A stretch of 64,000 bases of DNA from Actinomadura_C sp036008685 (GCA_036008685.1 DASYNF010000108.1:1-64000); one strand, 5' to 3'; shown: positions 15,977-24,917, counted from the first letter of the stretch. The notes: a model not told the origin generated them from the sequence alone. A program made the numbers and translations.

Positions 15977-16690
15977 GTGCCGATGCCCCGGGTCGATCTG
16001 CTGGCCGACGCCGACCGTACGTCCGCCGACGGGACCGCCGGGGGCTGGACCGCCGTCGGCCGGAGTGCCGTGGGCCGGGTCGGGCGCGACCGGGTCGGGC
16101 GGGACCGGGTCGGTCGTGGCCGTCGCCGTCGCCGCCGTACCCGCGTCGCTCTCCTCGCCGGTGGACTGGGGAGCGTCGTCCTCCTCACCGCGACCGTCGC
16201 CGTGGCCTCCATGGTCACTCTGAGTGACTCTCCGGAAGCGCCGGGCAAGGCTCCGTCACCCATCGTGATCAGTGTGTCGCCGTCCGCGTCGTCTCCCCCG
16301 CTGCCGTCGGACTCGCCGTCCCCGTCGGCCCCGGTCTCGGCGTCGCCGTCCGCGTCGCGCTCTCCGGAGCCGCGTGCGACGACGCGGTCCTCGGAGCCGG
16401 TACCGGTACGGCCCACCGCGTCGGTCATCGTCTACAACAACACGCGGATCCGGGGCCTCGCCGCGGAGTCGGCGCAGCGCGTGCGGAACGTCGGCTTCAC
16501 CGTCCGCGGCGTCGGCAACCTGTACGGCGACGTCGACCGGACCACGGTGTTCTACCGTCCGGGCGGCCGCGTGCAGGCCGACCTGCTCGCCGAGCGGCTC
16601 CGCGGCCTCCAGGCCGTGCGTCCCGCGCCGTCGTGGCTGCCCGGGACCGCGTCCGTCACGCTGGTGGTCAAGGGCGACTTCGCCGAGTGA
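15977..16690 (+). CDS. membrane-anchored LytR_C domain protein
   Basis: This protein of about 237 residues has a basic cytoplasmic head with repeated GRDRVGR units, one membrane helix (TRVALLAGGLGSVVLLTATVAVASMV), a Ser/Pro linker of about 60 residues, and a LytR C-terminal domain (ASVIVYNNTRIRGLAAESAQRVRNVGFTVRGVGN, TTVFYRPGGRVQADLLAERL). LytR_C modules are found on cell-wall proteins and are thought to bind envelope polymers. The start is uncertain (GTG 15977 or ATG 15983) because no clear ribosome site is visible. It begins shortly after the DUF3263 stop. Confidence 0.8.
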   Translation: MPMPRVDLLADADRTSADGTAGGWTAVGRSAVGRVGRDRVGRDRVGRGRRRRRRTRVALLAGGLGSVVLLTATVAVASMVTLSDSPEAPGKAPSPIVISVSPSASSPPLPSDSPSPSAPVSASPSASRSPEPRATTRSSEPVPVRPTASVIVYNNTRIRGLAAESAQRVRNVGFTVRGVGNLYGDVDRTTVFYRPGGRVQADLLAERLRGLQAVRPAPSWLPGTASVTLVVKGDFAE

Positions 16691-16719
16691 TCGTGGCGGC
16701 CGGACGTACTGTTGAGGCC

Positions 16720-19539
16720 GTGACCACCGTTCCCCCGGCGGGCCGCTTGCGCGGCGCGCTCACCCGAGTGCGCCCCTCCACCCGCCGGCGGATCGTCGCC
16801 CTGGCCGTCGCGGTGGTCGTCCTCGCCGCCGGGCTCGTGTGGCTGACCCACGACTCCTCGCAGCCCTACCGCACCACCGACGCGATGGTGGCGGTGCGCG
16901 GCGGCGTCACGCTCGACACCACGCTGTACGTCCCCGACGGCGCCACGGCCGGGCACCCGGCGCCCGCCGTGCTGCTGGCCCACGGCTTCGGCGGCTCCAA
17001 GGACAGCGTCGCCACCACCGCCGGGAAGCTGGCCGGACGCGGGTACGTGGTCCAGACCTGGAGCGCGCGGGGCTTCGGCCGCTCGGGCGGCCAGATCTCG
17101 CTGAACGACCCCGACGGCGAGGTCGCCGACGCCCGTCGCCTGCTGGACCGGCTCGCCGCGATGCCCCGGGTCCGCCGGGACGCCACCGGGGACCCGCGGG
17201 TCGGCGTGGTCGGCGGCTCGTACGGCGGCGGGCTCGCGCTGCTGCTGGCCGCGTACGACCACCGCGTGGACGCGATCGTCCCGCAGATCACCTGGAACGA
17301 CCTCTCGCGCTCGTTCTTCCCGGACGCCGACGGGGGACCCGCGACCGAGGGCGTGTTCAAGAAGGCGTGGGCCGGGCTGTTCTTCGGCGGCGGCAGTGCG
17401 GTGGACGCCGCCGCGGGGACCGGCGGCGCGGGGACCGGCGGCGCGGGGAGCGGCGGCGCTGGCGGACCCGGCGTGCCCGGCCGCTCGCCGCAGGGGGAGC
17501 CCCAGTGCGGCCGGTTCGCGGCGGACATCTGCCGGATGTACCTCGAGATCGGCAGCACCGGCCGCGCGACGCCCGAGGCCGTCCGGCTGCTCCAGCGGCG
17601 CAGCCCCGCCGGGGTGCTCGACCGGATCGCGGCGCCGACGCTGCTGGTGCAGGGCCAGGCCGACTCGCTGTTCCCGCTCGACGAGGCGGACGCCAACGCC
17701 CGCGGCATCGCGGCGAACGGCACCCCGGTCCGGGTCGCCTGGTACTCCGGCGGCCACGACGGGCAGGGCTCGCAGGGCGACCAGGACCGCGTCGAGGCCC
17801 TCACCGCGCAGTGGCTGGACCACTACGTGAAGCGGGACGGCAGCGCTCCGCCGGCCGGCACGTTCACCTTCAGCAACGCGGGCGGTCTGGACGTCAACAC
17901 GGGACGGGTGACGTCCACGGGCTTCCGGGCGGACGAGTACCCCGGCCTCGGCGGGGCCGGCGCCCCCCGGCGGATCGCGGTCAGCGGGCCGCCCCAGACC
18001 GTCGCCGTGCCGCCCGGCGGCGCCCCGGCCGCGATCTCCACGCTGCCCGGCCTGGGCGGGGTGGGCGCGCTGCTGGGCGGCGTGAGCCTGGACGTGCCGG
18101 GGCAGGTCGCCTCCTTCGTCTCGGCGCCGCTGGGCCGGGCGGTCGACATCGTCGGCGCGCCCACCGTGCGCGTCCGCGCGGCGTCCGCGACGGGCGAGGC
18201 GGTCCTGTTCGCCAAGCTGTACACCGTGGGACCGGACGGCCGGCCCACGCTGCCGCAGGGCCTGGTGTCACCGGTCCGGCTCACCGGCCTGCCGTCCACC
18301 CTCGCGACGGCGCGGCCCGTCGAGCTGACGCTGCCCGCGATCGCGTACCGCGTGGAGGCCGGCCAGCGGCTCCGGCTGGCACTGTCGACCACGGACCAGG
18401 CCTACGCGCTGCCGACCGCGCCCACCACGTACCAGGTCGCGGTCGACGGCGACCTCGCGCTGCCGACGGTCCCCGCGACCCCGCTCCAGGCCACCGGGAC
18501 ACTGTGGACCCGCGTCCTGCTGGCCCTCGTCGCGTTCCTCGCGGTGGCCCTGCTGCTGGGTGGGCTCGTCGCGCGGGCGCGCCGCCGGCGCGCGGAGTCC
18601 ACAGTGGAACCGGAGCACGCCGACCGGCCGCTGGTGATCCGCGGACTGTCGAAGGCGTACGCCGACGGTTTCGTCGCCGTCCGGGACCTGTCCTTCACCA
18701 TCGAACGTGGACAGGTCCTCGGCCTGCTCGGCCCGAACGGTGCCGGCAAGACGACGACCCTGCGCATGCTCATGGGGCTGATCCGGCCGACCGGCGGGGA
18801 CATCCTGGTGTTCGGCCACCGCATCCGGGCGGGTGCGCCGGTGCTGTCCCGGCTGGGCTCCTTCGTGGAGGGGACCGGCTTCCTGCCGCACCTGTCCGGT
18901 ATGGACAACCTGACGCTGTACTGGCGCGCCACCGGCCGTCCCGAGGCGGACGCCAGGCTGGCCGAGGCCCTGGAGATCGCGGGCCTCGGCAGCGCGGTCC
19001 ACCGCAAGGTGAAGACCTACAGCCAGGGCATGCGCCAGCGCCTCGCCATCGCGCAGGCCATGCTCGGCCTGCCCGACCTCCTCGTGCTGGACGAGCCCAC
19101 CAACGGGCTCGATCCACCCCAGATCGCCGAGATGCGGCAGGTGCTCCAGCGGTACGCCACCGACGGCCGCACCGTGCTGGTGTCCAGCCACCTGCTCGCC
19201 GAGGTGGAGCAGACCTGTACCCACGTGGTCGTCATGCACAAGGGCACGCTGCTCGCCGCGGGCACGGTCGCCGAGGTCACCGGGGAGTCCGCGTCGGTGC
19301 TGGTCGGGGTCGACGACACCGAGGCGGCCCTGCGGGTGCTCGTGGGCGCCCGGGGCATCACGCGGGCGCACCTGGCCGACGGCGGTGTCGTGGTGGACCT
19401 CGACCCGGAGCTGAACGGCACCGGCCGGACCGAGGTCGTCCGCCGCCTGGTCGAGGGCGGGGTCGGTGTCGACCGGGTGTCGCCGCGGCGGCGCCTCGAG
19501 GACGTGTTCCTCACGCTCGTGGGAGGGGATGGCAGATGA
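16720..19539 (+). CDS. membrane-spanning alpha/beta-hydrolase fused to an ABC transporter ATPase
   Basis: This protein of about 939 residues joins two normally separate functions. Residues 25-42 are a membrane helix; an X-Pro dipeptidyl-peptidase/CocE-type alpha/beta-hydrolase follows (LLAHGFGGSKDS, nucleophile Ser167 in VVGGSYGGG, probable Asp in LLVQGQADSLFP, His in YSGGHDGQ) with a PepX_C-like beta domain to about residue 580. A second helix (about 599-620) leads to a complete ABC ATPase: Walker A GPNGAGKTT (from about 671), signature YSQGMRQR (about 768), Walker B LLVLDEP (Asp791). Predicted topology puts the hydrolase outside and the ATPase inside. GTG 16720 is preferred; GTG 16687 overlapping the LytR_C stop is possible. 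A Gly-rich loop comes from a 15-base repeat near 17412-17460. The permease gene follows with an ATGA overlap. Confidence 0.88.
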   Translation: MTTVPPAGRLRGALTRVRPSTRRRIVALAVAVVVLAAGLVWLTHDSSQPYRTTDAMVAVRGGVTLDTTLYVPDGATAGHPAPAVLLAHGFGGSKDSVATTAGKLAGRGYVVQTWSARGFGRSGGQISLNDPDGEVADARRLLDRLAAMPRVRRDATGDPRVGVVGGSYGGGLALLLAAYDHRVDAIVPQITWNDLSRSFFPDADGGPATEGVFKKAWAGLFFGGGSAVDAAAGTGGAGTGGAGSGGAGGPGVPGRSPQGEPQCGRFAADICRMYLEIGSTGRATPEAVRLLQRRSPAGVLDRIAAPTLLVQGQADSLFPLDEADANARGIAANGTPVRVAWYSGGHDGQGSQGDQDRVEALTAQWLDHYVKRDGSAPPAGTFTFSNAGGLDVNTGRVTSTGFRADEYPGLGGAGAPRRIAVSGPPQTVAVPPGGAPAAISTLPGLGGVGALLGGVSLDVPGQVASFVSAPLGRAVDIVGAPTVRVRAASATGEAVLFAKLYTVGPDGRPTLPQGLVSPVRLTGLPSTLATARPVELTLPAIAYRVEAGQRLRLALSTTDQAYALPTAPTTYQVAVDGDLALPTVPATPLQATGTLWTRVLLALVAFLAVALLLGGLVARARRRRAESTVEPEHADRPLVIRGLSKAYADGFVAVRDLSFTIERGQVLGLLGPNGAGKTTTLRMLMGLIRPTGGDILVFGHRIRAGAPVLSRLGSFVEGTGFLPHLSGMDNLTLYWRATGRPEADARLAEALEIAGLGSAVHRKVKTYSQGMRQRLAIAQAMLGLPDLLVLDEPTNGLDPPQIAEMRQVLQRYATDGRTVLVSSHLLAEVEQTCTHVVVMHKGTLLAAGTVAEVTGESASVLVGVDDTEAALRVLVGARGITRAHLADGGVVVDLDPELNGTGRTEVVRRLVEGGVGVDRVSPRRRLEDVFLTLVGGDGR

Positions 19540-20426
19540 GCACGCGTACCCAGAACGCGCAGGCCGCGCACGCCGACACGGGGGCGGCCCCCGGGTACCG
19601 GCCGGATCGCACGCTGTCCTTCGGCACCGAGCTGCGGAGGCAGCTGACGCGGCAGCGCACCCGCTACGGCATCGGCTTCCTGGCGCTGCTGCCGGTGCTG
19701 CTGCTCGGGGCGTTCCAGCTCGGGTCGCCCGACGACGGAGGGTCCGGCCAGCGCGGGGCCAGCCTCGTCGACGTGGCCACGTCGGGCGGGCCGAACTTCG
19801 CGGCGTTCACGCTGTTCGCGTCGGCGACGTTCCTCGTCGTCGTGGTGGTCGCCCTGTTCTGCGGCGACACGGTCGCGGGCGAGGCGTCGTGGGGCAGCCT
19901 CCGGTACCTGCTCGCGCTGCCGGTGCCGCGGTCGCGGCTGCTGCGGCAGAAGCTCCTCGTCGGCGCGGCCACCTCCGTGTTCGCCGTCGTGGTGCTCATG
20001 GTCGTCGCGCTCGTCGGCGGCTCGCTCGTGTACGGCTGGGACCCGCTGACCACGCCCGTCGGGACCGAGGTCGCGCCCTGGCGGGCGGTCGGTCTGCTCG
20101 CGCTCGCCACGGGGTATCTGCTGGTGCACCTGATGCTCGTCGGCTCGCTCGCGTTCCTGCTGTCCGTGCGCACCGACCAGCCGCTGCTCGCCGTCGGCGG
20201 CGCCGTGATGCTCTACATCGTCTCGAACATCCTCGACCTCGTCCCGGCGCTCGCGAGCATCCGGTTCCTGCTGCCGACCGCGTACAACCTGGCCTGGACG
20301 GGCGTGTTCTCCTCGCCGGTCCAGTACGAGGACATGGCCAAGGGCGCGATCGCTGCCCTCCTCTACACGACCGTGTTCCTGGTGTTGGCGTGGCGATCGT
20401 TCGCCCGCAAGGATGTCGTGAGCTGA
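19536..20426 (+). CDS. ABC-2 type transporter permease
   Basis: This 296-residue permease has six predicted helices, starting with TRYGIGFLALLPVLLLGAFQL and including FTLFASATFLVVVVVALFCG, SVFAVVVLMVVALVGGSLVY, GLLALATGYLLVHLMLVGSLAFLL, AVGGAVMLYIVSNILDLV and AIAALLYTTVFLVLAW. The EASWGSLRYLLALPVPRSRLLRQKLL loop is the usual ATPase-coupling region of ABC-2 permeases. ATG 19536 overlaps the stop of the fusion ATPase, so the two should form one export machine. Its cargo is unknown. Confidence 0.88.
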   Translation: MSTRTQNAQAAHADTGAAPGYRPDRTLSFGTELRRQLTRQRTRYGIGFLALLPVLLLGAFQLGSPDDGGSGQRGASLVDVATSGGPNFAAFTLFASATFLVVVVVALFCGDTVAGEASWGSLRYLLALPVPRSRLLRQKLLVGAATSVFAVVVLMVVALVGGSLVYGWDPLTTPVGTEVAPWRAVGLLALATGYLLVHLMLVGSLAFLLSVRTDQPLLAVGGAVMLYIVSNILDLVPALASIRFLLPTAYNLAWTGVFSSPVQYEDMAKGAIAALLYTTVFLVLAWRSFARKDVVS

Positions 20427-20450
20427 GTGTCCACTTCGGGAGGTCGACAG

Positions 20451-21416
20451 ATGCGCGCAGTGGTGGTGCCACGGCACGGAGGTCCGGAGGTCCTCACGGT
20501 GGAGGACCGGCCGGAGCTGTCGCCCGGGCCGGGCCAGCTGCTGGTGGAGTCGGCCGCCGCGGGCGTGAACTTCATCGACACGTACCAGCGCGCGGGCGTG
20601 TACCCGGTGCCGACGCCGTTCGTCCCCGGCTCGGAGGGAGCGGGCCGCGTCGCGGCGGTGGGCCCCGGCGTGTCCGGTGTGGACGTCGGCGACCGGGTGG
20701 CGTGGATGTCCGCGCTCGGCAGCTACGCCTCGCAGGTGCTGGTGCCCGCGGAGGCGGCCGTGCCGGTGCCCGACGCGCTCCCCGACGACGTGGCGGCGGG
20801 CGCGCTGCTGCAGGGCGTCACCGCGCACTACCTCGCCCACTCGACGTACCCGGTGCGGGAGGGCGACACCGTCCTCCTGCACGCCGGGGCCGGCGGGGTG
20901 GGGCTGCTGCTGACCCAGATCGTGAAGCAGCGCGGCGGGCGCGTGATCTCGACCGTGTCCACCGACGAGAAGGAGGCCCTCGCCCGGGCCGCCGGGGCCG
21001 ACGAGGTGCTGCGGTACGAGGGCTTCGCCGACCGGATCCGCGCGCTGACCGGCGGGCGGGGCGTCGACGTGGTCTACGACGGCGTGGGCAGGTCGACGTT
21101 CGATGACAGCCTCGGGACGCTGCGCCCGCGCGGGATGATGGTCCTCTTCGGAGGGTCCAGCGGGCAGGTGCCGCCGATCGACCCGCAGCGGCTCAACGCC
21201 GGTGGCTCGCTGTACCTCACGCGGCCGAAGACCGCCGAGTACATCGCTACCCGCGACGAGCTGACCTGGCGGGCCGGCGACATCCTCGGGGGGATCGCGG
21301 CCGGCACGCTGGACCTGCGGATCGGCGGCCGGTACCCGCTCGGGGAGGCCGGGCGCGCGCACGAGGACCTCGAGTCCCGCCGCACGACCGGCAAGCTGGT
21401 GGTGCTCACCCGCTGA
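20451..21416 (+). CDS. NADPH:quinone oxidoreductase, zeta-crystallin-like
   Basis: This 321-residue zinc-free medium-chain reductase shows the family pattern: AAGVNFIDTYQRAGVYPVPTP, PGSEGAGRVAAVGPGV, LLQGVTAHYLAHSTYPV, the NADPH motif HAGAGGVGLLL, and VDVVYDGVGRSTFDDSL. Length fits QorA. It would reduce quinones or enals using NADPH. The ATG at 20451 follows GGGAGGTC, which excludes the upstream in-frame GTG. It begins 24 bases after the permease gene and its end overlaps the convergent gpgS gene by 11 bases. Confidence 0.92.
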   Translation: MRAVVVPRHGGPEVLTVEDRPELSPGPGQLLVESAAAGVNFIDTYQRAGVYPVPTPFVPGSEGAGRVAAVGPGVSGVDVGDRVAWMSALGSYASQVLVPAEAAVPVPDALPDDVAAGALLQGVTAHYLAHSTYPVREGDTVLLHAGAGGVGLLLTQIVKQRGGRVISTVSTDEKEALARAAGADEVLRYEGFADRIRALTGGRGVDVVYDGVGRSTFDDSLGTLRPRGMMVLFGGSSGQVPPIDPQRLNAGGSLYLTRPKTAEYIATRDELTWRAGDILGGIAAGTLDLRIGGRYPLGEAGRAHEDLESRRTTGKLVVLTR

Positions 21417-22356
21417 CGCGGGCCGCCCGGTACTCCGGCACCGTGAGCATCGGCGGGCGTTCCGGTACGGCGACCGTCGTGTCGTGCGGCACCACGGCAC
21501 CGTCGGTGTCCCGCCGGAACTGCGTGAGCTCCGGCCACGGCGTCCGCTCCGGGTCCACGCGGGCCAGGACCGTCCGCAGGATCGTCGCCGCCATCCGGCC
21601 GAGCGCCTCGGTGTCCTGGTGGCCGTGGGTGCGGTGCCCGAGGTCGACCTGCGCCACCGCGTCGAGCCCGTGCGCGGCCACGGTGTCGAGGAGGAGGCCG
21701 GTCTCCACGCCGTACCCGGGTGCGAACGGCAGCGTCTCGAGCAGCGACCGCCGCGCGGCGTACTCCCCGGCGAGGGGCTGCACGACGCCCGCCAGCTCCG
21801 GGAAGTGCGCCTGGAAGAGGGGCCGGGCCATCAGCTCGGTGACCCGCCCGCCGCCCGCCGCGGAGACGTCGAGCAGCGGCCGGTCGTAGAACGCCTTGGT
21901 CAGCAGCACGCCGGGGTCGTGCAGCAGCGGGCCGAGGAGCCCCGTGACGTAGTGCGGCCCGAACCCGGTGAGGTCGGCATCGACGTAGACCACGAGGTCG
22001 CCCAGGGTGACGTGCAGCGCCTTCCACAGCACCTCGCCCTTGCCCGGGTACGAGCCGAGCCGGGGGAGGACGTCGTCCCGGTGGTGGACCGCAGCCCCGG
22101 CCGCCGCGGCGACCTCCGCGGTGCGGTCCGTGGAGCCGGAGTCGACCACCACGATCTCGTCGACCAGCCCGGTCTCCTCGGCGAGGCGGCGGACTCCCTC
22201 GACGATCCCCCCGACGGTGGGTTCCTCGTCGAGGGCCGGGAGCACCACGCTGACCGTGGTGGCGCCCTTGCGCTCGATCAGCTCGGGCACGGGCCAGTCG
22301 CCGCTCGCGGAGGTACGCCGGTCGAACCAGCTCCGGGCGGCGGGGTGCACGCCCGT
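21406..22356 (-). CDS. gpgS: glucosyl-3-phosphoglycerate synthase
   Basis: This GT-A/GT81 glycosyltransferase of about 316 residues makes glucosyl-3-phosphoglycerate, the first step to methylglucose lipopolysaccharides or glucosylglycerate. The nucleotide-sugar half shows VSVVLPALDEEPTVGGIV, DEIVVVDSGSTDRT and the metal motif VVYVDADL; the acceptor half shows GVVQPLAGEYAARRSLLETLPFAPGYGVETGLLLD and VDLGHRTHGHQD. The start is uncertain: GTG 22356 gives the expected HPAARSWFDRR head, while an in-frame GTG at 22425 would extend it. It is divergent from the riboswitch-controlled thrC. Confidence 0.88.
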   Translation of the reverse strand, partial: TGVHPAARSWFDRRTSASGDWPVPELIERKGATTVSVVLPALDEEPTVGGIVEGVRRLAEETGLVDEIVVVDSGSTDRTAEVAAAAGAAVHHRDDVLPRLGSYPGKGEVLWKALHVTLGDLVVYVDADLTGFGPHYVTGLLGPLLHDPGVLLTKAFYDRPLLDVSAAGGGRVTELMARPLFQAHFPELAGVVQPLAGEYAARRSLLETLPFAPGYGVETGLLLDTVAAHGLDAVAQVDLGHRTHGHQDTEALGRMAATILRTVLARVDPERTPWPELTQFRRDTDGAVVPHDTTVAVPERPPMLTVPEYRAARVSG

Positions 22357-22451
22357 CACCCTGTCACGCAGGTCACGCGGCACCGCTCGTACCCCCGCAG
22401 ACGGGGGCGCGCGCGTCCCGTACACTTCGACTCACAACCGAATATGTACGT

Positions 22452-22573
22452 CTCATCCAGAGGGGCAGAGGGACCGGCCCGGTGAAGCCCCGGCAACCAT
22501 CGTGTGAGTACTCGTCGTACGAGGCCGCACGCGACAGGTGCTAAGTCCGTCCCGCCACGGCGGGAAAGATGAG
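22452..22573 (+). promoter_or_regulatory. SAM riboswitch (S-box type) ahead of thrC
   Basis: The conserved S-box segments appear in order: CTCATCCAGAGGGGCAGAGG (from 22452), GACCGGCCCGGTGAAGCC, CCGGCAACC, AGGTGCTAAGTCCG (about 22535-22548) and GAAAGATGAG (22564-22573). The first CTCATC pairs with the last GATGAG to close helix P1. The 3' strand of P1 runs into the GAGGAAGG ribosome site of thrC, so ligand binding would be expected to hide or expose it. Confidence 0.88.
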
Positions 22574-22586
22574 GAAGGCCTCACAC

Positions 22587-23858
22587 ATGACGTCTCTGCT
22601 CGATGCCGCGATCGCCATCCCGCCGTCGCCCGCGTCCTCCCTGCGTTGTCGCAACTGCGGCGCGGAATTCCCGCTCATCGCGGTCCACGCGTGTGCCGAG
22701 TGCTTCGGCCCCCTCGAGGTCGCCTACGACCCGGCCGTCCTCGGCGCCGTCACCCGTGCGCAGATCGAGGCCGGGCCGGGCAACATCTGGCGGTACTCGG
22801 CGCTGCTGCCGGTCGGCCAGGACCCGGCCTCGCGCGTCACGCTGAACCCCGGCCTCACCCCGCTCATCCGCGCCGACCGGCTCGCCGCCGAGCTGGGCTT
22901 CACCGCGCCGGTGTGGGTGAAGGACGACAGCGCCAACCCGACCCACTCCTTCAAGGACCGGGTCGTGTCGATGGCGCTGACCGCGGCGCGTGGCCTCGGC
23001 TTCTCCTCCGTCGCGTGTGCCTCCACGGGCAACCTCGCCAACTCCGTCGCCGCGCACGCCGCCCGCGCGGGCCTGAGGGCCACGGTCTTCGTCCCCAGTG
23101 ACCTCGAGCCCGGCAAGATCGTCCAGAGCGCCGTGTACGGCCCCCGCCTGGTCGCCGTCGACGGCTCGTACGACGACGTCAACCGGCTCACCAGCGAGCT
23201 GCAGGAGGCGGAGGAGTACGAGGACACGGCGTTCGTGAACCAGAACGTCCGCCCGTACTACGCCGAGGGCTCCAAGACGGTCGGGTACGAGGTCGCCGAG
23301 CAGCTCGGCTGGCGCATCCCGGCGCAGGTGGTCATCCCGATCGCGTCCGGGTCGCTGCTGACCAAGGTGGACAAGGCGTTCTCCGAGTTCGCCAAGATCG
23401 GCCTCGTGCCGGACACCGAGTGGAAGGTCTTCGGCGCCCAGTCCGCCGGCTGCTCCCCGGTGGCGACGGCGTTCGAGGCCGGCCACGACGTGGTCCAGCC
23501 GGTGAAGCCGACCGGCATCGCGAAGAGCCTCAACATCGGCAACCCCGCCGACGGCCCGTACGCGCTCGACGCGGTGCGGCGGACCGGCGGCGCGATCGCG
23601 TCGGTGACCGACGACGAGATCCGCGAGGGCATCCTCCTGCTCGCCCGCACGACGGGCGTGTTCGCCGAGACGGCGGGCGGCGTGACGGTCGCGGTGCTGA
23701 AGAAGCTGGTCGAGTCCGGCCAGATCGACCGCAACGCCGAGACGGTCGTGCTGAACACCGGCGAGGGCCTCAAGACGATCGACGCCCTCACGGTGTCGTG
23801 GACGCACCGGATCGCGCCGTCGCTCCGGTCGGCGCGCGAGGCCGGCCTCCTCGACTGA
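22587..23858 (+). CDS. thrC: threonine synthase
   Basis: This 423-residue PLP enzyme converts O-phosphohomoserine to threonine. The N-terminus holds a zinc-ribbon-like CRNC/CAEC pair (residues 21-39), as in other long actinobacterial ThrC proteins. The PLP lysine is Lys123 in NPTHSFKDR; later blocks include STGNLANSVAAHAARAG, IPIASGSLLTKV and FAETAGGVTVAVLKKL. The ATG at 22587 follows AGGAAGG. Upstream lies a SAM riboswitch, linking threonine synthesis to methionine/SAM supply, because both pathways compete for the same homoserine-derived precursor. Confidence 0.95.
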   Translation: MTSLLDAAIAIPPSPASSLRCRNCGAEFPLIAVHACAECFGPLEVAYDPAVLGAVTRAQIEAGPGNIWRYSALLPVGQDPASRVTLNPGLTPLIRADRLAAELGFTAPVWVKDDSANPTHSFKDRVVSMALTAARGLGFSSVACASTGNLANSVAAHAARAGLRATVFVPSDLEPGKIVQSAVYGPRLVAVDGSYDDVNRLTSELQEAEEYEDTAFVNQNVRPYYAEGSKTVGYEVAEQLGWRIPAQVVIPIASGSLLTKVDKAFSEFAKIGLVPDTEWKVFGAQSAGCSPVATAFEAGHDVVQPVKPTGIAKSLNIGNPADGPYALDAVRRTGGAIASVTDDEIREGILLLARTTGVFAETAGGVTVAVLKKLVESGQIDRNAETVVLNTGEGLKTIDALTVSWTHRIAPSLRSAREAGLLD

Positions 23859-24236
23859 TCACGGGGGCGTGTCCGTCCGCCGGGCCGCCCACCGCAGTGC
23901 GCCGCGCAGTGGCCGGCGGGGATGGCCCCGGTCGGCCAGGGCGGCGCGCAGCTCCGACGCGTGAGGTGACGCCGGGTCCCCGCCGGCCGCCCGCGAGTAC
24001 AGCGGGGAACGGATCCGCCGCCGCGGAGCGATGTACGGCCCGCAGGGATCGATGTACGGCCCGCGGAGGGCTGTGTACGGCCTGCCGGGGACGAGGTGCG
24101 GCCTGCCGCGGGCTGCGTGGGGCCCGCCGGGAGCCCGGCGCGGCCGGCTGCCGCCGAGCCACGCCACGAGGAAGCCGGCGAGCGTGGTGAGACCCAGCCG
24201 GTCCACCAGCCACCGCGCTCGCTCCCGTCTCGTCAT
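23859..24236 (-). CDS. hypothetical protein with GPY repeats (doubtful)
   Basis: A 125-residue frame has one hydrophobic stretch near the start (LTTLAGFLVAWLGG) and an Arg/Pro/Gly-rich body with repeats around RPYTALRGPYIDPCGPYIAP, encoded by related units at about 24025-24115. The stop directly abuts the thrC stop. No good ribosome site precedes the ATG at 24236 and no family is recognised. It could be a lineage-specific repeat protein or non-coding repetitive DNA with a chance open frame. Confidence 0.35.
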   Translation of the reverse strand: MTRRERARWLVDRLGLTTLAGFLVAWLGGSRPRRAPGGPHAARGRPHLVPGRPYTALRGPYIDPCGPYIAPRRRIRSPLYSRAAGGDPASPHASELRAALADRGHPRRPLRGALRWAARRTDTPP

Positions 24237-24248
24237 GGGGTGATCGTC

Positions 24249-24839
24249 TCAGCCCGGAGGCCCCTCTCCGCGGTTGTCCACAGTGCGGATCTCGTCCACA
24301 GGACAGTGCATCTCCACCTCGGTGACATCCCCGTACAGCGGATGCGGGTACGTGTGCCCGGTGGGCACGAAACCGCGCCGCCGGTACGCCGCGACGGCTG
24401 AACGGTTCTCTTTAGCAACACTGAGTACCAGCATCGTGACGCCACGTTTATCTGCCCAGTTCACGACCTCGGCGAGAAGCCGGTCGAGAAAGCCCCTCCC
24501 GCGATATGCCGGGGACAGATACACCGACACGACATGGACGCGCCCCTCGTCGTCCTCGAAGCACGCCATCGTCCCGACGAGACGGTCGCCGGTGTCCAAT
24601 ACCCACTGTGCACTCGTTGTCGACGCGGCGTGTTCGGAATTGCGTGCGACCCAGTATTCGTCCGGCCGTGCGCGTGCCGTCTTCAGGTGCTCCAAGAACG
24701 CGATCGGGGTGTCCGCCAGCATCTCCAGGCGGAGCGCACGCTGACCGGGCCAGTCGTCACTGCGGATCCGGCGCACGACGACGCGCTCGGCAAGGCTTTC
24801 CGCATTGCAGTCTTCTGGTGTCCCGGGTGTGTTGTCCAC
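24249..24839 (-). CDS. GNAT family N-acetyltransferase
   Basis: This 196-residue single-domain acetyltransferase has VVVRRIRSDDWPGQRALRLEML at the start, GTMACFEDDEGRVHVVSVYLSPAYRGRGFLDRLL with the acetyl-CoA loop RGRGF, and the conserved end VLSVAKENRSAVAAYRRRGFVPTG. The acceptor cannot be predicted. The coding sequence and its upstream region look clearly less GC-rich than the neighbours, with codons such as TTT, CAT and GCA that are scarce in adjacent genes, so recent acquisition is possible. Confidence 0.85.
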   Translation of the reverse strand: MDNTPGTPEDCNAESLAERVVVRRIRSDDWPGQRALRLEMLADTPIAFLEHLKTARARPDEYWVARNSEHAASTTSAQWVLDTGDRLVGTMACFEDDEGRVHVVSVYLSPAYRGRGFLDRLLAEVVNWADKRGVTMLVLSVAKENRSAVAAYRRRGFVPTGHTYPHPLYGDVTEVEMHCPVDEIRTVDNRGEGPPG

Positions 24840-24889
24840 GGCTCCATGGTCGCCTTTTCAGTGAAGCGAAATCAGGTGTTTCCGGCCTA

Positions 24890-24917
24890 TTGACGGAGTG
24901 CTCCTCCGGTGTACCGT
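24890..24917 (+). promoter_or_regulatory. probable promoter of the cold-shock gene
   Basis: TTGACG (24890-24895) and TACCGT (24912-24917) are separated by 16 bases and agree well with actinobacterial -35 and -10 boxes. They would give a 5' leader of more than 100 bases, as is usual for cold-shock mRNAs. Confidence 0.6.
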
